NCBI GenBank assembly: GCA_016190145.1
Contig: JACPRD010000214.1
Coordinates: 53,306 to 117,305, forward strand
Origin: Planctomycetota bacterium
Lineage (GTDB): Bacteria; Planctomycetota; MHYJ01; WSZJ01
Length of the DNA stretch: 64,000 nt
Reading direction: 5' to 3'
Shown here: in pieces, positions 1 through 9,084 of the stretch
Layout of the letters: the number at the start of each line of letters is the position of its first letter
Numbering within the stretch: the first letter of the stretch is position 1
Made by a program: the position numbers and the translations under genes
The notes under the pieces: model-generated
Seen by the model: only the letters and a program-made list of their open reading frames with translations
Databases searched by the model: none
What the model was told of the DNA's origin: nothing

Positions 1-17
1 GGAACAAACCGGTCGAG

Positions 18-56
18 TTCGTTCCTGGTTTCTGGTTACTGGTTTCTCGTTTCGTG
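18..56. repeat. GTTTCTCGTTCCTCG-type intergenic repeat tract
   Basis: Short degenerate units (TTCGTTCC, TGGTTTCTGG, TTTCTCGTTTCG) precede the first gene. The same unit type recurs near 35202, 37496 and 43383, always outside genes. Confidence 0.5.
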
Positions 57-97
57 AAACCGTTGCGTGGCGAGCGGCACTGTGGCTACCTGATGGC

Positions 98-721
98 GTG
101 AGGATTCTCCGACGGAAGAACCGCCCGAAAGACCTCCCCTGGAAGGCGGAGGGCGGACTGTCGCGCCGCGCGTACCCCGACTACGCGACATACGTCGCAC
201 ACCAGCAGGCGAAGCTCGCCCGCGCAGGATCGTTCGCCGACTACGAGCGCGACTACCGCGCCGCGCTGGCCGCGCGCCTCCCCGACGTCCGCGGGCGCAG
301 CGTCCTGTGCCTCGCCGCGCGCCTCGGCACCGAAGTCCGCGCGTTCCGCGACGCCGGCGCGCGGGCCGTCGGCGTCGACCTCAACCCCGGTTCGAAAAAC
401 ACCGACGTCCTCCCCGCCGACTTCCATCGCCTACCGTTCCGAAACGCCGCGTTCGACGCCGCCTTCTCCAATTCCCTGGACCACGCCCTCGACCTCGCCG
501 CTCTTGCCGCCGAAACGCGCCGGATCCTTTCGCCCGGCGGGATATTCATCGTCGAAGCGGTCGCAGGTTCGGAGGAAGGCCCGGGGCCGGGAAGCTACGA
601 GAGTTTCTTCTGGAAGCGCGTGGGCGATCTCGTCGGGGCGCTCGAGAAACTCGGGTGGAGACCCGGCCGGCGCGTCCCGTTCACCTTTCCCTGGGGCGGA
701 GACCAGATTGTCTTCGTTTAG
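98..721 (+). CDS. class I SAM-dependent methyltransferase
   Basis: A 207-residue protein starting at GTG. It has a Rossmann methyltransferase core: a degenerate glycine loop (VLCLAARLGTEV, about residue 68), an acidic end of strand 2 (AVGVDLNPG, about 91), a motif resembling the catalytic edge (FDAAFSNSLDH, about 125) and the post-core segment LSPGGIFIVE. This is the Methyltransf_11 type, whose members methylate small molecules or lipids; the substrate cannot be told. It converges with the broken aminotransferase, the two genes sharing four bases at their ends. The first loop lacks the usual GxGxG spacing, so the family is certain but activity is less so. Confidence 0.75.
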   Translation: MRILRRKNRPKDLPWKAEGGLSRRAYPDYATYVAHQQAKLARAGSFADYERDYRAALAARLPDVRGRSVLCLAARLGTEVRAFRDAGARAVGVDLNPGSKNTDVLPADFHRLPFRNAAFDAAFSNSLDHALDLAALAAETRRILSPGGIFIVEAVAGSEEGPGPGSYESFFWKRVGDLVGALEKLGWRPGRRVPFTFPWGGDQIVFV

Positions 722-1815
722 ATGAGCTTCGCGAGGCGCTTCAGCCCCTCCCCAAACGTCTCCTCCGGCGTCAGCAAACTCACAACCAGGAACGCCTCGC
801 GCGGAAAATTGAAGAAATACCCCGGCTGAACGAGCACGCCCGCGGACTCGAGCGACGTGAGCGCCCATTCCTCGTCCGTCCTCGAATCCGGCGCTTCGAT
901 GACCGCGTACCAGCCGCCGGCGGGCTCGAGGAGGCGCTTCCCCAGAGCGGCGCGGGCAGCCGAGAGATTGGCGCGGAGGCGCGCGGCGATGGAAGCCTGG
1001 AGGCGCGGGGCCAGAGCGAGGAGTTTCGGGGCCGCAGCCATCACGGGGGCGGATACGCTCAGGTACGCGTCGGCGACCGCGGCAAGCCGATCGAGAGAGC
1101 CGGCGGCGCCGGGGCCGGTGGCGAGGATCCATCCGAGCTTGAGCTGCGGCAGGCCCGCGGATTTGGACAGGCCGCCGAGCGTGAAGACGTCGAGGTCGCG
1201 GCGGCCGCGGGCGGGCGCGTGCGCGCCGGCGAAGGAATACGGGGCGAAGACCTAGTCGCTGATGAGAGGGAGGCCGAGCGCCGCGAAGCGGTCGAGGTCC
1301 GCGACGCGCAGAAACGACCCCGTCGGGTTGTTGGGGTTCACGGCGATCACCGCCTTCGCGTCTCTCGGCGCGCCCGACAGGTCCGCGGACCAGTCGTCAT
1401 CGAGGCGAAGCATGTACGGCTCGACGCGCACGCCCTCGAGCGCGGCGAGATGGTCGAACAGCGGGTAGGACGGCTGCGGCACGAGGACGGTATCGCCGGG
1501 GTCGCAGAGCATTTTGAAAAGCAGCGAGTAAGCCTCGCTTGTGCTGGCGGTCAGCAGGACGGACTCCGGCGCGACGCCGTGCGCCTGCGCCACCGCGAGG
1601 CGCGCCGCGGGATGGCCCAGCGGGTCGGGCTCCCAGACGAGCGCCGCCGGATCCGCGAGCGCCATGAGGATCTCCTCACGCGGATACGGAATCCCCGCCC
1701 GCGTGGGATTCGATTCCGTCAGGTCGAGCACCGGCGCCCCCGCGCGGCGCTTCTCCTCGAGCAGGAGCGTCAGCCGGTTCTTGGGCGAGTCCCAGGGCAG
1801 TCGGTTCGAGGGCAT
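718..1815 (-). pseudogene. PLP-dependent aminotransferase (class I/II), interrupted by in-frame TAG
   Basis: Read through, this frame encodes a 365-codon fold-type I aminotransferase. The N-terminal half has LTESNPT and NPNNPTGS; the C-terminal half has the PLP-lysine motif TLGGLSKSAG (Lys at codon 218). Codon 188 is TAG (1252-1254) where the family reads Glu in the ISDE(V/I)(Y/F) motif, so one base (GAG to TAG) ends translation in mid-domain. Both halves keep the same frame and no other defect is visible. TAG is an ordinary stop elsewhere in the window (nuoA and nuoB), so readthrough is unlikely. Either this is a fresh nonsense mutation or a sequence error. The substrate is probably aspartate or another amino acid; this is not resolved. 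Confidence 0.85.
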
Positions 1816-1849
1816 CCGCGCGGGATTCTAACCGGTATGATGCCCGGCC

Positions 1850-3628
1850 ATGCCGCGCCGAATCCTCTTCACCCAGTGCCTCCAGAACGACTTCGTCGCG
1901 CCGGTCCCGTCCGGCGCGTCGGTCCCGAACCAGCTGCACATCGGGCGCGAGGAATCGCGGCGGCTCGTCGGCGAAGACCCGAAGACGGGTCCGCTGGGGC
2001 GCTTCCTGCAGGCGTTCTACGCCGCGGCGACGCCCGATCACGCGGTGGTGCACGTTCGCGACTGGCACGACGCGGCGGATCCGGCGCAGGCGCACCACCT
2101 GGCGCATTTCGGGCCGCATTGCCTGCGGGGGACGAAGGGGGCGGAATTCGTGGAGCCGCTGGAGGGGCTGAAGGGGGCGGGCGTGCGGACGGTCACGGTG
2201 AATTCCACGGTGCTGAACGATTTCGAGGGGACGGACCTGCGGGAGCGGGTGCGGGAGCTGCTCGACGGCGAGGAGGCAGGCGAGGCGACGGCGGGGATCA
2301 TCGGGGTCTGGACTGACGTGAAAGTGCAGTACCTGGCGTACGACCTGCTGACGCGCGTCGGGATCCGCAACATCGTCCTGTGCAGCGCGCTCGCGGCCAG
2401 CCGGTCGCGCGTCCGCCACTTCCAGGCGCTCGATCTCCTGGCGCAGAACCTGGGTGTGCGCGTCGTGGACGGCATTCCCGGGTTTCTGGGCGCGCTGGGC
2501 ATCGGCGCGGAGCCGGCATTCGCGCCCGCCGCGGGTTACGGAGTGAAGCTCGCGGGCGCCGCCGTCGAGGGCGAGGACGCCGACCTCGTACGGCACCTGT
2601 TCCGGAACTGCCGCGAGGTCGAGCTGTCGTCGCTCTCGGGCGGATTCAGCGGAGCGCGCGTCTTCCGAACGAAGTCGGTGGACCAGGAGGGGCGGCGCGA
2701 AGTGCCGTTCGTGGTGAAGACGGACGCGCTGGAGAAGATCGCCCGCGAGCGGGCCGCCGTCGAGCGCGTCGAGAACGTCCTCGGCACGAGCGCGCCCGCG
2801 ATGGCGGACTTCGCCGACCTCCGCACGCGCGGAGCCATCAAGTACTTCTACGCGTCGATGCACCACTCCCCCGTCGCCACGCTGCAGGCGCGCGTGAGGA
2901 AGGCCGCCTCCCCGGCGGAAGTCGACGGGCTTTTCGGGCAGCTCTGGGAGGACATCCTCGTCCGGCTGTCGCAGTCCCCGATGCGCGACCGGCTCCAGCT
3001 TTTCGCGCACTATGGATTCAAACCCGAGTACGCGGAACACACGCTCCGGCGCGCGGCGGATCTCGGCGCGGCGTCGCTGCGTCTGCCGGACATGAGGCCG
3101 TTCTACGACCGTGTCCCTCGGTACCTCGCCCGTGATCCAATGGACGCGTCCGTGAGCTGGGTCCACGGCGACCTCAACCTCGCCAACGTCCTCGTGGACG
3201 ACGCCGGCAACTCGTGGCTCATCGATTACTTCCACACCGGCCTCGCCCACTCGCTCAAGGACTGCGCGAAGCTCGAGAACGACCTCAAGTTCATCCTGCT
3301 GCCGGTGCCCGACGAGGCGGCGCTCGCGCGGGCACGCCGCTACGAGGAGTTCCTGCTGGAACAGCCTACCCTGCTGGATCCGCCGGGGCCCCTTCCCGCG
3401 GACCTCTCCGCCGACGCGCCGCTCGCGAAAATCCACGCCGGCGTCGCGCGCGTCCGCGCGTGGGCGCGCGAGCTGTGCGCCGGGCTGCCGTCGATGGCCC
3501 CCTGGCGGATCGCGCTCCTCCGCTACTCGGCCCACACCATGGCGTTCGACGAGTGCGACCTGCTCCAGAAAAGGCACGCCCTGATCGCGACGGCGCTCAC
3601 CGCCGAGAATCTCGCGCGCTCACTTTGA
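1850..3628 (+). CDS. fusion of isochorismatase-like (pseudo)hydrolase and APH-like kinase domain
   Basis: A 592-residue two-domain protein. Residues 1-215 follow the cysteine-hydrolase (nicotinamidase/isochorismatase) fold: TQCLQNDF with the catalytic Asp14, FGPHCLRGTKGAEF (87-100) and GVWTDVKV (152-159). The family nucleophile is the Cys of TDVCV; here that position is Lys158, and the catalytic Lys also appears replaced (Ser119 region). Residues about 240-592 are an aminoglycoside-phosphotransferase-like kinase: FVVKTD for the ATP lysine, WVHGDLNLANVL for the catalytic loop (about 437-449) and LIDYFHTG for the metal-binding Asp. A dead or repurposed hydrolase tied to an apparently intact kinase suggests a ligand-sensing or scaffold role. 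Substrate unknown. It stands alone, converging with the DUF3604 gene (9-base overlap). Confidence 0.8.
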   Translation: MPRRILFTQCLQNDFVAPVPSGASVPNQLHIGREESRRLVGEDPKTGPLGRFLQAFYAAATPDHAVVHVRDWHDAADPAQAHHLAHFGPHCLRGTKGAEFVEPLEGLKGAGVRTVTVNSTVLNDFEGTDLRERVRELLDGEEAGEATAGIIGVWTDVKVQYLAYDLLTRVGIRNIVLCSALAASRSRVRHFQALDLLAQNLGVRVVDGIPGFLGALGIGAEPAFAPAAGYGVKLAGAAVEGEDADLVRHLFRNCREVELSSLSGGFSGARVFRTKSVDQEGRREVPFVVKTDALEKIARERAAVERVENVLGTSAPAMADFADLRTRGAIKYFYASMHHSPVATLQARVRKAASPAEVDGLFGQLWEDILVRLSQSPMRDRLQLFAHYGFKPEYAEHTLRRAADLGAASLRLPDMRPFYDRVPRYLARDPMDASVSWVHGDLNLANVLVDDAGNSWLIDYFHTGLAHSLKDCAKLENDLKFILLPVPDEAALARARRYEEFLLEQPTLLDPPGPLPADLSADAPLAKIHAGVARVRAWARELCAGLPSMAPWRIALLRYSAHTMAFDECDLLQKRHALIATALTAENLARSL

Positions 3629-6073
3629 GTCGACCCAGACGGGACTCGCCCAGGCCATCTCGTCGTCCGCCTGGATTACGCGCGCGTAATACCAGGTCGT
3701 GCCACCGGCCAGCGACTCCGGCCTCCACACGACGCGCGCCTCCTTCGTCCCGATCGGTTTCTTCACGCCGCCCACCGTGTGCACGCACTTCCCCCCGCCG
3801 AAGATGTCGATCTGCCGGACCGGCGCCGTTCCGCGCGCGTACACGGTGATCTCCGGCGGCCCCGACGCCTCGACCTCGCTTCCCATCATGTGCCCGTCGA
3901 CCCGGAAATCGAGCACGATCCCGTACGCCGTCGAGCCGTAGCACCGCCGCGCCCACACCGCCTCGAACGCCGCCTCGCGCGTGTTCTCCTTCGCCCACGC
4001 CACGGCGTACGCGACGCCCCAGCCGTGGTCGCTCGAGCACACGATCCCCATCCGGTAGTCCTTCGCCAGCCCGTCCTGGTAAAAACCGCCCTTCGACGTC
4101 GCATTCGAATGCTGCCGCGGACAGCCGTCGTATTCGTAGGAGCCGCGGCAGGACTGGAAGATTTCGCAGACTCTCTGGAAGCGGTCGTCGTTCTCGATCC
4201 AGTCGGTGCCCATGCGCGGATCGGCGGTCGTGTGCGGGATCGTGAGCGCCTTGACGCCCGCCTTGTCGAGCGACGCCCAGAGCTCGGCCGTCGTGCGCGC
4301 GCCCTCGAGGTTTGAACGGAGGATCGGCGCCGGACGGTCCGGGAAGATCACGTTGTGGTGCCCGATCGGGTGCTTCGCCGACCACTCGTACCCGTAGAGC
4401 ACCGAGAACGAACCCGGCACGTTGTAGAGATCCGCCAGCTTCTGGATCCGCCACCAGTTCGCGTTCGACGTGTGCTCCGAATGGTCCGTCATCGCGACGA
4501 AGTCGTACCGGCAGACGTCGTGCGCGTACTTGTAGTGGTCGTCCGGCCCGGGCTCGTTTCCGCTCGAGCACCGCGAGATGTTCGAGTGCTTGTGGAAGTC
4601 GCCCCAGAGCAGCACGTACTTCTCCCCGCCCGCCTCAATGCCGGCCCGCGCCGCTTCACGCGGCACGCGCGCCGCCACGTTCAGGTCGGGCCGGACCGGC
4701 CGCTTCGACAATTGCAGCCAGCTCTCGCCCCTCACCTCCGGCTCCAGCAGGGCCGCATAGACGTCCCCGTTGCTCCCCAGCACCCGCCCGTAGTCCGCGT
4801 GGTGGTCGTCGCCGTCCTCCTCTTCCTTCCCCACCTTCTTCTTCCAGCCCGGCCCCGCTCCCTCGATCCGGTGCTCCATCTGCCACGCCGCCCACAACCC
4901 CTCCGCCCCCGCCGTAATCGCGGGCTCCTCCAGCGTTCCGTCGCTCGACGGCAGCTTCACCGCCGCCCCCCACCCGCGCTCCCCGCACGCCACGACGAAC
5001 ACCTCCCACCAGTACGGGCCCTTCACCTTTCCCTTGCCCTTCACCTTGCCCCCCTCCGCATGACCCAGCGCGCGGTACGCGACCCACAACGTACCGTCGG
5101 GGGCGAAGGCGATCTTGGGAAGCGCCGTGTGCGCCAGGCGGTAGCCCTCCGGCGGAGTCAGCGCGCCCGCGGTCCCGGAAAGTTCGAACAGCTTCCCTCC
5201 TTCGAGGCAGACAAGGCGGATGCCGGTCTGCAGCTTTCCGTGCCCGTGGTCACCTTCCGAATCGTCCTCGAGATTTGCGCCCGTGATCGTCGATCGGCCG
5301 GAGTCGGCGTGATGCGGGAGGCGAAGCGAATCCCAGGCGACCCAGACGCCGCCGCTCTCGTCGGCGGCGACCCATGGGTGCAGGTCGTATTCGCCGCGCG
5401 CGCTCAGCCGGCGCTCCTTCGAATCCGCTCCGTCCGCGCATTTCAGGAACACGTCGTAGTCGTCGTCGCGGTAGCTGGTCCAGGCGATCCAGAAGCGGCC
5501 TTCGGAGTCCGCGGCGACGCTGGGGTCCCAGTCGTCGGAGCTGTCGGCCGTGAACGCCCGTGTCCGGGACCACTCTCCGCCCGCGTGGACGGCGAGCGCG
5601 ATGTCGTACTGCCCGCCGCGCATTTCCTGCCACGCGACGGCGATCCTTCCGGCGGCGTCGGAAGCGGCCTCCGGGTTCTGCGCGGCCACCCCATCCGTGC
5701 TGAGGCGCCGCGGCCGACTCCAGCCCTCGGCGTCCCGGCTCGCGGACCAGACGGCGGCGAGCTGGTCTCCCGACTGCGTCCAGAAGACCCACACGCGCCC
5801 TCCGGTCTCGCAGATTGCCGGCCGCAGGAACTGCCCCGGCTCCGGCGTCACGCGCTCCGCCCGCGACCATTCCCCGTTCCGGCACGCGGCGGTCATCACC
5901 GCGTCGCCCTCCGGGTGCGAGTAGGCCACCCAGGCGGCCCAGATCGTTCCGTCCGCGGCACGGCAGATCGCCGGCTGTCCGTCGAAGGTCCGCTCGCCGG
6001 TGAGCAGACGGGGATCGGCCGCGAGGCTCGAAGCGAGGACGAAGAAGAGTGCCGACGGACGCAGAATCTGCAT
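3620..6073 (-). CDS. secreted DUF3604 (PHP-like) protein with N-terminal beta-propeller-like region
   Basis: An 817-residue protein with a signal peptide (RPSALFFVLASSLAAD). Residues about 25-400 contain sialidase/BNR-like repeats with an AWxxxRxxxYD flavour (IAWTSYRDDDYDVFL, VAWQEMRGGQYDIAL), typical of a beta-propeller. From about residue 490 it matches the DUF3604 family, related to PHP metal-dependent phosphoesterases: GDFHKHSNIS, YDFVAMTDHSEH, the IPHTTAD region and SSDHGWG supply the His/Asp metal ligands. The reaction is unknown for the family. Strong signal peptide and periplasmic/secreted context; monocistronic. Confidence 0.8.
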   Translation of the reverse strand: MQILRPSALFFVLASSLAADPRLLTGERTFDGQPAICRAADGTIWAAWVAYSHPEGDAVMTAACRNGEWSRAERVTPEPGQFLRPAICETGGRVWVFWTQSGDQLAAVWSASRDAEGWSRPRRLSTDGVAAQNPEAASDAAGRIAVAWQEMRGGQYDIALAVHAGGEWSRTRAFTADSSDDWDPSVAADSEGRFWIAWTSYRDDDYDVFLKCADGADSKERRLSARGEYDLHPWVAADESGGVWVAWDSLRLPHHADSGRSTITGANLEDDSEGDHGHGKLQTGIRLVCLEGGKLFELSGTAGALTPPEGYRLAHTALPKIAFAPDGTLWVAYRALGHAEGGKVKGKGKVKGPYWWEVFVVACGERGWGAAVKLPSSDGTLEEPAITAGAEGLWAAWQMEHRIEGAGPGWKKKVGKEEEDGDDHHADYGRVLGSNGDVYAALLEPEVRGESWLQLSKRPVRPDLNVAARVPREAARAGIEAGGEKYVLLWGDFHKHSNISRCSSGNEPGPDDHYKYAHDVCRYDFVAMTDHSEHTSNANWWRIQKLADLYNVPGSFSVLYGYEWSAKHPIGHHNVIFPDRPAPILRSNLEGARTTAELWASLDKAGVKALTIPHTTADPRMGTDWIENDDRFQRVCEIFQSCRGSYEYDGCPRQHSNATSKGGFYQDGLAKDYRMGIVCSSDHGWGVAYAVAWAKENTREAAFEAVWARRCYGSTAYGIVLDFRVDGHMMGSEVEASGPPEITVYARGTAPVRQIDIFGGGKCVHTVGGVKKPIGTKEARVVWRPESLAGGTTWYYARVIQADDEMAWASPVWVDSK

Positions 6074-6141
6074 GAGGCCTCCGGATCGGAAGTTCCTCAG
6101 CGTTCAACCCGCGGCCGCGCGATGGGTTGCGCCCGATCTCC

Positions 6142-7395
6142 CTACCAGTTCCTGCCCTCGGCCATCTTCTGCCCCGTCGTGAAATCCCACTCCTTCACGT
6201 ACGCCTCCCCGTTCACCATCGCCGTCACCTTGACGTGGTGCTTCACATTCGCATCCAGCGGATCCGAAGGGATGAACGTGATCGAGTGCTCGTTCGTGAA
6301 ATCCGAACGCGCCGGCTTCTCCTGCGACGACAGATAGCCGTCCACCGACACGCCCCCCTTCCCCGTCACCTCGACCGCCGCGTCCTTCACCTCCGGCTCG
6401 TCGAAGAACGTCAGCGTGATCGCGATCCCGGCCTCTTCGTCGCCGCGGGGAAGCGGATCGGGATTCTCGTTGTCGAAAGCCCTCTGCACGTTCGTCTGGC
6501 CCTCCGCGGGGTACGCCACGATTCGCGGGGCCTTCTCGTCCTTCACGTCCGACACGCCGCTGTAGTCGATCACGCACCGCCCGCCGCCCCACCCTCCCCG
6601 CTCGCCGCTGAACTTCGCGAACCCGATCCCGACTTCCTTCAGGTCGGGGTGCAGAAGCGGGATCCGGTGGTAGAACGTCCCCAGCATGCCCGACATCGCC
6701 TGCGGCGGCTGCGCCATGCCGATGTCGCTCTGGTGCCCCGCTTTCGCGCCTTCCTCGGTGTACCCGGGAAGCGACGGATCCTCGTTGTGCGCCCCCAGGC
6801 CCTTCGTCGACGGATGCGCGTCGTTCTTGACCAGGTAGTCGGCATGCTTCTGCGCGCCGTCGGAGAGCTTCTCGGAAAGCACGACCGGCTTCAGCCTGCA
6901 CTTGCGCCGCACGCGATTGAGCGCGTCGATCGCCCGCTGCTTCGGATCGTTCGACACCTTCTTCACCGAGTCGAACTCGTCCGCCATCGCCTCGGCGTCC
7001 TCCGCCTCGCCCTCCAGCCCCTTCGACTTCGCCCACGCCGCGAGGTCGCGGTACTTCTTCCCCATGGATTTCCGCAGCGCCGCCAGGCCCTGCGTGTACT
7101 TCGCCGCGTCCGCGTCGGTGGGCCGGCTGGCGACCAGGTCGGCTCGCTCCTGCGCCTTCGTCAGGTGCTCCGTTCCTTCCTTGTTCTCCGGAAACACCTC
7201 GAGCACGCGCGACCACTCTTCCACCGCCTCCTTCCACATCTTCGTCGTCTCGCAGTGCTTCGCGAGCGCCACCCGCCCGAGCCCCTCCTCCTGCTCGAGC
7301 TTCTTCAGCCGCTTCCCGAATTCGACCGCGGCGTCCTCTGCGAACAGCACGAGCGGCGTCAACGCGAGCGCGACGGCGACCCCGAGTTTCTTCAT
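6142..7395 (-). CDS. secreted CAP/SCP-domain protein, copy 1
   Basis: A 417-residue protein with a signal peptide (VAVALALTPLVLFAEDA). The first half is Lys/Glu-rich and helical. Residues about 175-310 form a bacterial CAP (cysteine-rich secretory protein/SCP) domain: LSDGAQKHADYL, HNEDPSLPGYTEEG, GTFYHRIPLLHPDLKEVGIG and CVIDYSG. The C-terminal about 100 residues look like a beta-sandwich domain ending in KEWDFTTG. CAP-domain functions in bacteria are mostly unknown. The next gene upstream on the same strand (7715-8995) is a paralogue of the same length and domain order, so the pair arose by tandem duplication. Confidence 0.8.
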   Translation of the reverse strand: MKKLGVAVALALTPLVLFAEDAAVEFGKRLKKLEQEEGLGRVALAKHCETTKMWKEAVEEWSRVLEVFPENKEGTEHLTKAQERADLVASRPTDADAAKYTQGLAALRKSMGKKYRDLAAWAKSKGLEGEAEDAEAMADEFDSVKKVSNDPKQRAIDALNRVRRKCRLKPVVLSEKLSDGAQKHADYLVKNDAHPSTKGLGAHNEDPSLPGYTEEGAKAGHQSDIGMAQPPQAMSGMLGTFYHRIPLLHPDLKEVGIGFAKFSGERGGWGGGRCVIDYSGVSDVKDEKAPRIVAYPAEGQTNVQRAFDNENPDPLPRGDEEAGIAITLTFFDEPEVKDAAVEVTGKGGVSVDGYLSSQEKPARSDFTNEHSITFIPSDPLDANVKHHVKVTAMVNGEAYVKEWDFTTGQKMAEGRNW

Positions 7396-7575
7396 GCTCC
7401 CACCTCCGATGGGAGTATAGACGTGCCGGGGGGTGCCGGTGTTAGGGGGATTCGGGTGGGACAGTCCCGATGAGCCGACTCACGCTCGCCTGCTTCCCGC
7501 GCGCTTCCGAAACCCTCGCTATCCCTCAAACCGCAGCGCGGGTTCGCCAGAACCGGCTGCTCGCAAAGCCCTTAC

Positions 7576-7718
7576 ATGAGAGTCTGAGAAAAAAGCGAGC
7601 GCAGGAGCGGTGGCCGGGACGGCGCGGGCACGAAGACACCCCGACGAGCAAATCCACCCAAGTGCCCGCGCCGGCCCGTGCCACCGCGACAGAGCTCGAT
7701 TTTTTCTCAGACTCTCAT
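7576..7718. repeat. 143-nt near-perfect palindrome (MITE-like or giant hairpin)
   Basis: The ends are a perfect 19-bp inverted repeat: ATGAGAGTCTGAGAAAAAA at 7576-7594 and its complement at 7700-7718. The arms continue inward to about 7631 and 7662, with about 50 of 57 positions paired; the loop is about 30 nt. The right arm contains the stop codon (7715-7717) of the CAP gene to its right. Because the A6/T6 run lies inside the stem and not after it, this is not a standard intrinsic terminator. Terminal inverted repeats and small size fit a MITE or a REP-like element. Confidence 0.75.
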
Positions 7719-8995
7719 TTCCAGGCGTCGTGCTCCTGCGCGCCGGTCGTGAACTCCCACTTCTTCGAGAACGGCTTTCCGTCGACCGTGGCCTTCGCCG
7801 TCACCTCGACCTTCGCCTTCGCAGGCAGCGGGAATTTCGGGATGAAGCAGAGCGACGTGCCGTTCGAGAAATCGGCCCGCGCGGGCTTTTCGGGCGTCGA
7901 CAGGTAGCCCTCGACGACCTCCCCGTTGACGCGGACCTCCAGCGTGCCGCCGGCCGGTTTCCCCGCGCGAAACCACGTGATCGTCACGCACTCGCCGCAC
8001 TCGCGGTCGGCCCCGGGCGGCACGGGATCCGGCATCTCGTTGTCGAACTTCCGCTGCACCTCGGCCATTCCCGCCGGCGGATACGCCACCACGCGCGGCA
8101 GCTTCGGATCCGCCTCGGGCGCCACCGCGCTCATGCAGTCGATCACGCACCAGCCGAACCCCTCCTTCGTCTCGTCCGCCGTCCAGCCGATGCCGACCTT
8201 TTTCAAATCCGGGTGCAGAAGCGGAATTCGGTGATAGAAGGTCCCCAGCATGTTGATCATGCTCGGCACCGGAGGCACGAAGCCTATGTCGCTCGACTTC
8301 CCCGCGACTTCGCCTTCCGGGGTGTAGCCCGGGAGGCTGCTATCCTCGTTGTGCGCCCCCAGCCCTGCCGTCGAGGGATGGTCCTTGTTCGTCCGCAGGT
8401 ATTCCGTGTGCCGCTGCGCCCCCGCCGAGAGCCGCGCGCTGAACACCACCGGCGGCAACCCGCACTTCTTGCGGTACCCGTTCAGCGCGTCGACCGCCTT
8501 CCGCCTCTCGTCCCCCGCCGGATACAGAGTGTCGTAGAATTTCTTCGCCTGCGCCGAAGGCACCCCGAGCGCCTCGTCCATCTTCTCGGCCGCCTCCGCC
8601 ACCCGCTCCGCCTCCACGCGGAGCCCCTTCCCGCTCGCCCAGACCGCCAGCTCCCAGTACTTCTTCGACATGTCGCGCGACAGCGCCTGCGATCCCGCCC
8701 TCCAGGCGTCCTCGTCCGCCTTCGTCGGCCGGCTCGCCGTCACCTCCGCGCGCTGCGCCGCCTTCGCCGCCTTCTCCTGAATCTCCGGCTTGTCCGGAAA
8801 CAGCTCCACCAGCCGCTTGTACTCGGCGTCCGCCTCCTTCCACATCTTGCACTTCTCGCAGTGCTCCGCCAGCGCCAGGCGCCGCTGCGCTTCCTCCGCG
8901 CCGAGCTTCTTCAGGCGGTCCTGCAGCTCCGCCGGATCGTCGGCGAGAACGGGAAGGGCGAGCAGGGCGAGCACGGCGATGTAGAGTGGGCGCAT
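7715..8995 (-). CDS. secreted CAP/SCP-domain protein, copy 2
   Basis: A 426-residue paralogue of the 6142-7395 protein: helical Lys/Glu-rich N-terminal half, CAP core (LSAGAQRHTEYL, HNEDSSLPGYTPEG, GTFYHRIPLLHPDLKKVGIG, CVIDCMS) and a C-terminal beta domain ending KKWEFTTGAQ. The ATG at 8995 is chosen because it begins a clean signal peptide (LYIAVLALLALPVLADD); the frame is open 20 codons further upstream but without such a sequence. Its stop codon lies inside the right arm of the 143-nt palindrome, so an insertion may have reset its C-terminus. It is divergent from the DUF255 lipoprotein gene 90 bases away. Confidence 0.8.
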   Translation of the reverse strand: MRPLYIAVLALLALPVLADDPAELQDRLKKLGAEEAQRRLALAEHCEKCKMWKEADAEYKRLVELFPDKPEIQEKAAKAAQRAEVTASRPTKADEDAWRAGSQALSRDMSKKYWELAVWASGKGLRVEAERVAEAAEKMDEALGVPSAQAKKFYDTLYPAGDERRKAVDALNGYRKKCGLPPVVFSARLSAGAQRHTEYLRTNKDHPSTAGLGAHNEDSSLPGYTPEGEVAGKSSDIGFVPPVPSMINMLGTFYHRIPLLHPDLKKVGIGWTADETKEGFGWCVIDCMSAVAPEADPKLPRVVAYPPAGMAEVQRKFDNEMPDPVPPGADRECGECVTITWFRAGKPAGGTLEVRVNGEVVEGYLSTPEKPARADFSNGTSLCFIPKFPLPAKAKVEVTAKATVDGKPFSKKWEFTTGAQEHDAWK

Positions 8996-9084
8996 GAGAG
9001 CGGTCCATGCTATCGAGCGGCCGCGATTGCCAGAAGCGGGAACTCCCGTTGACAAGTCCCGGCCGGGGGAGGAGCCTTAACCGG

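Noticed and set aside
1252-1254. Amber codon as a recoded sense codon (for example pyrrolysine)
   Set aside because: TAG ends nuoA, nuoB and other genes in the window, and the family residue here is Glu, one base away.
307-2316. Very long plus-strand open frame (669 codons) across the first genes
   Set aside because: Arg/Pro-rich shadow of the methyltransferase, aminotransferase and fusion genes; no domain, and it crosses well-coded genes on both strands.
1676-3577. 633-codon minus-strand frame opposite the fusion gene
   Set aside because: Val/Arg/Asp-rich antisense of a well-supported two-domain protein; high GC keeps it open by chance.
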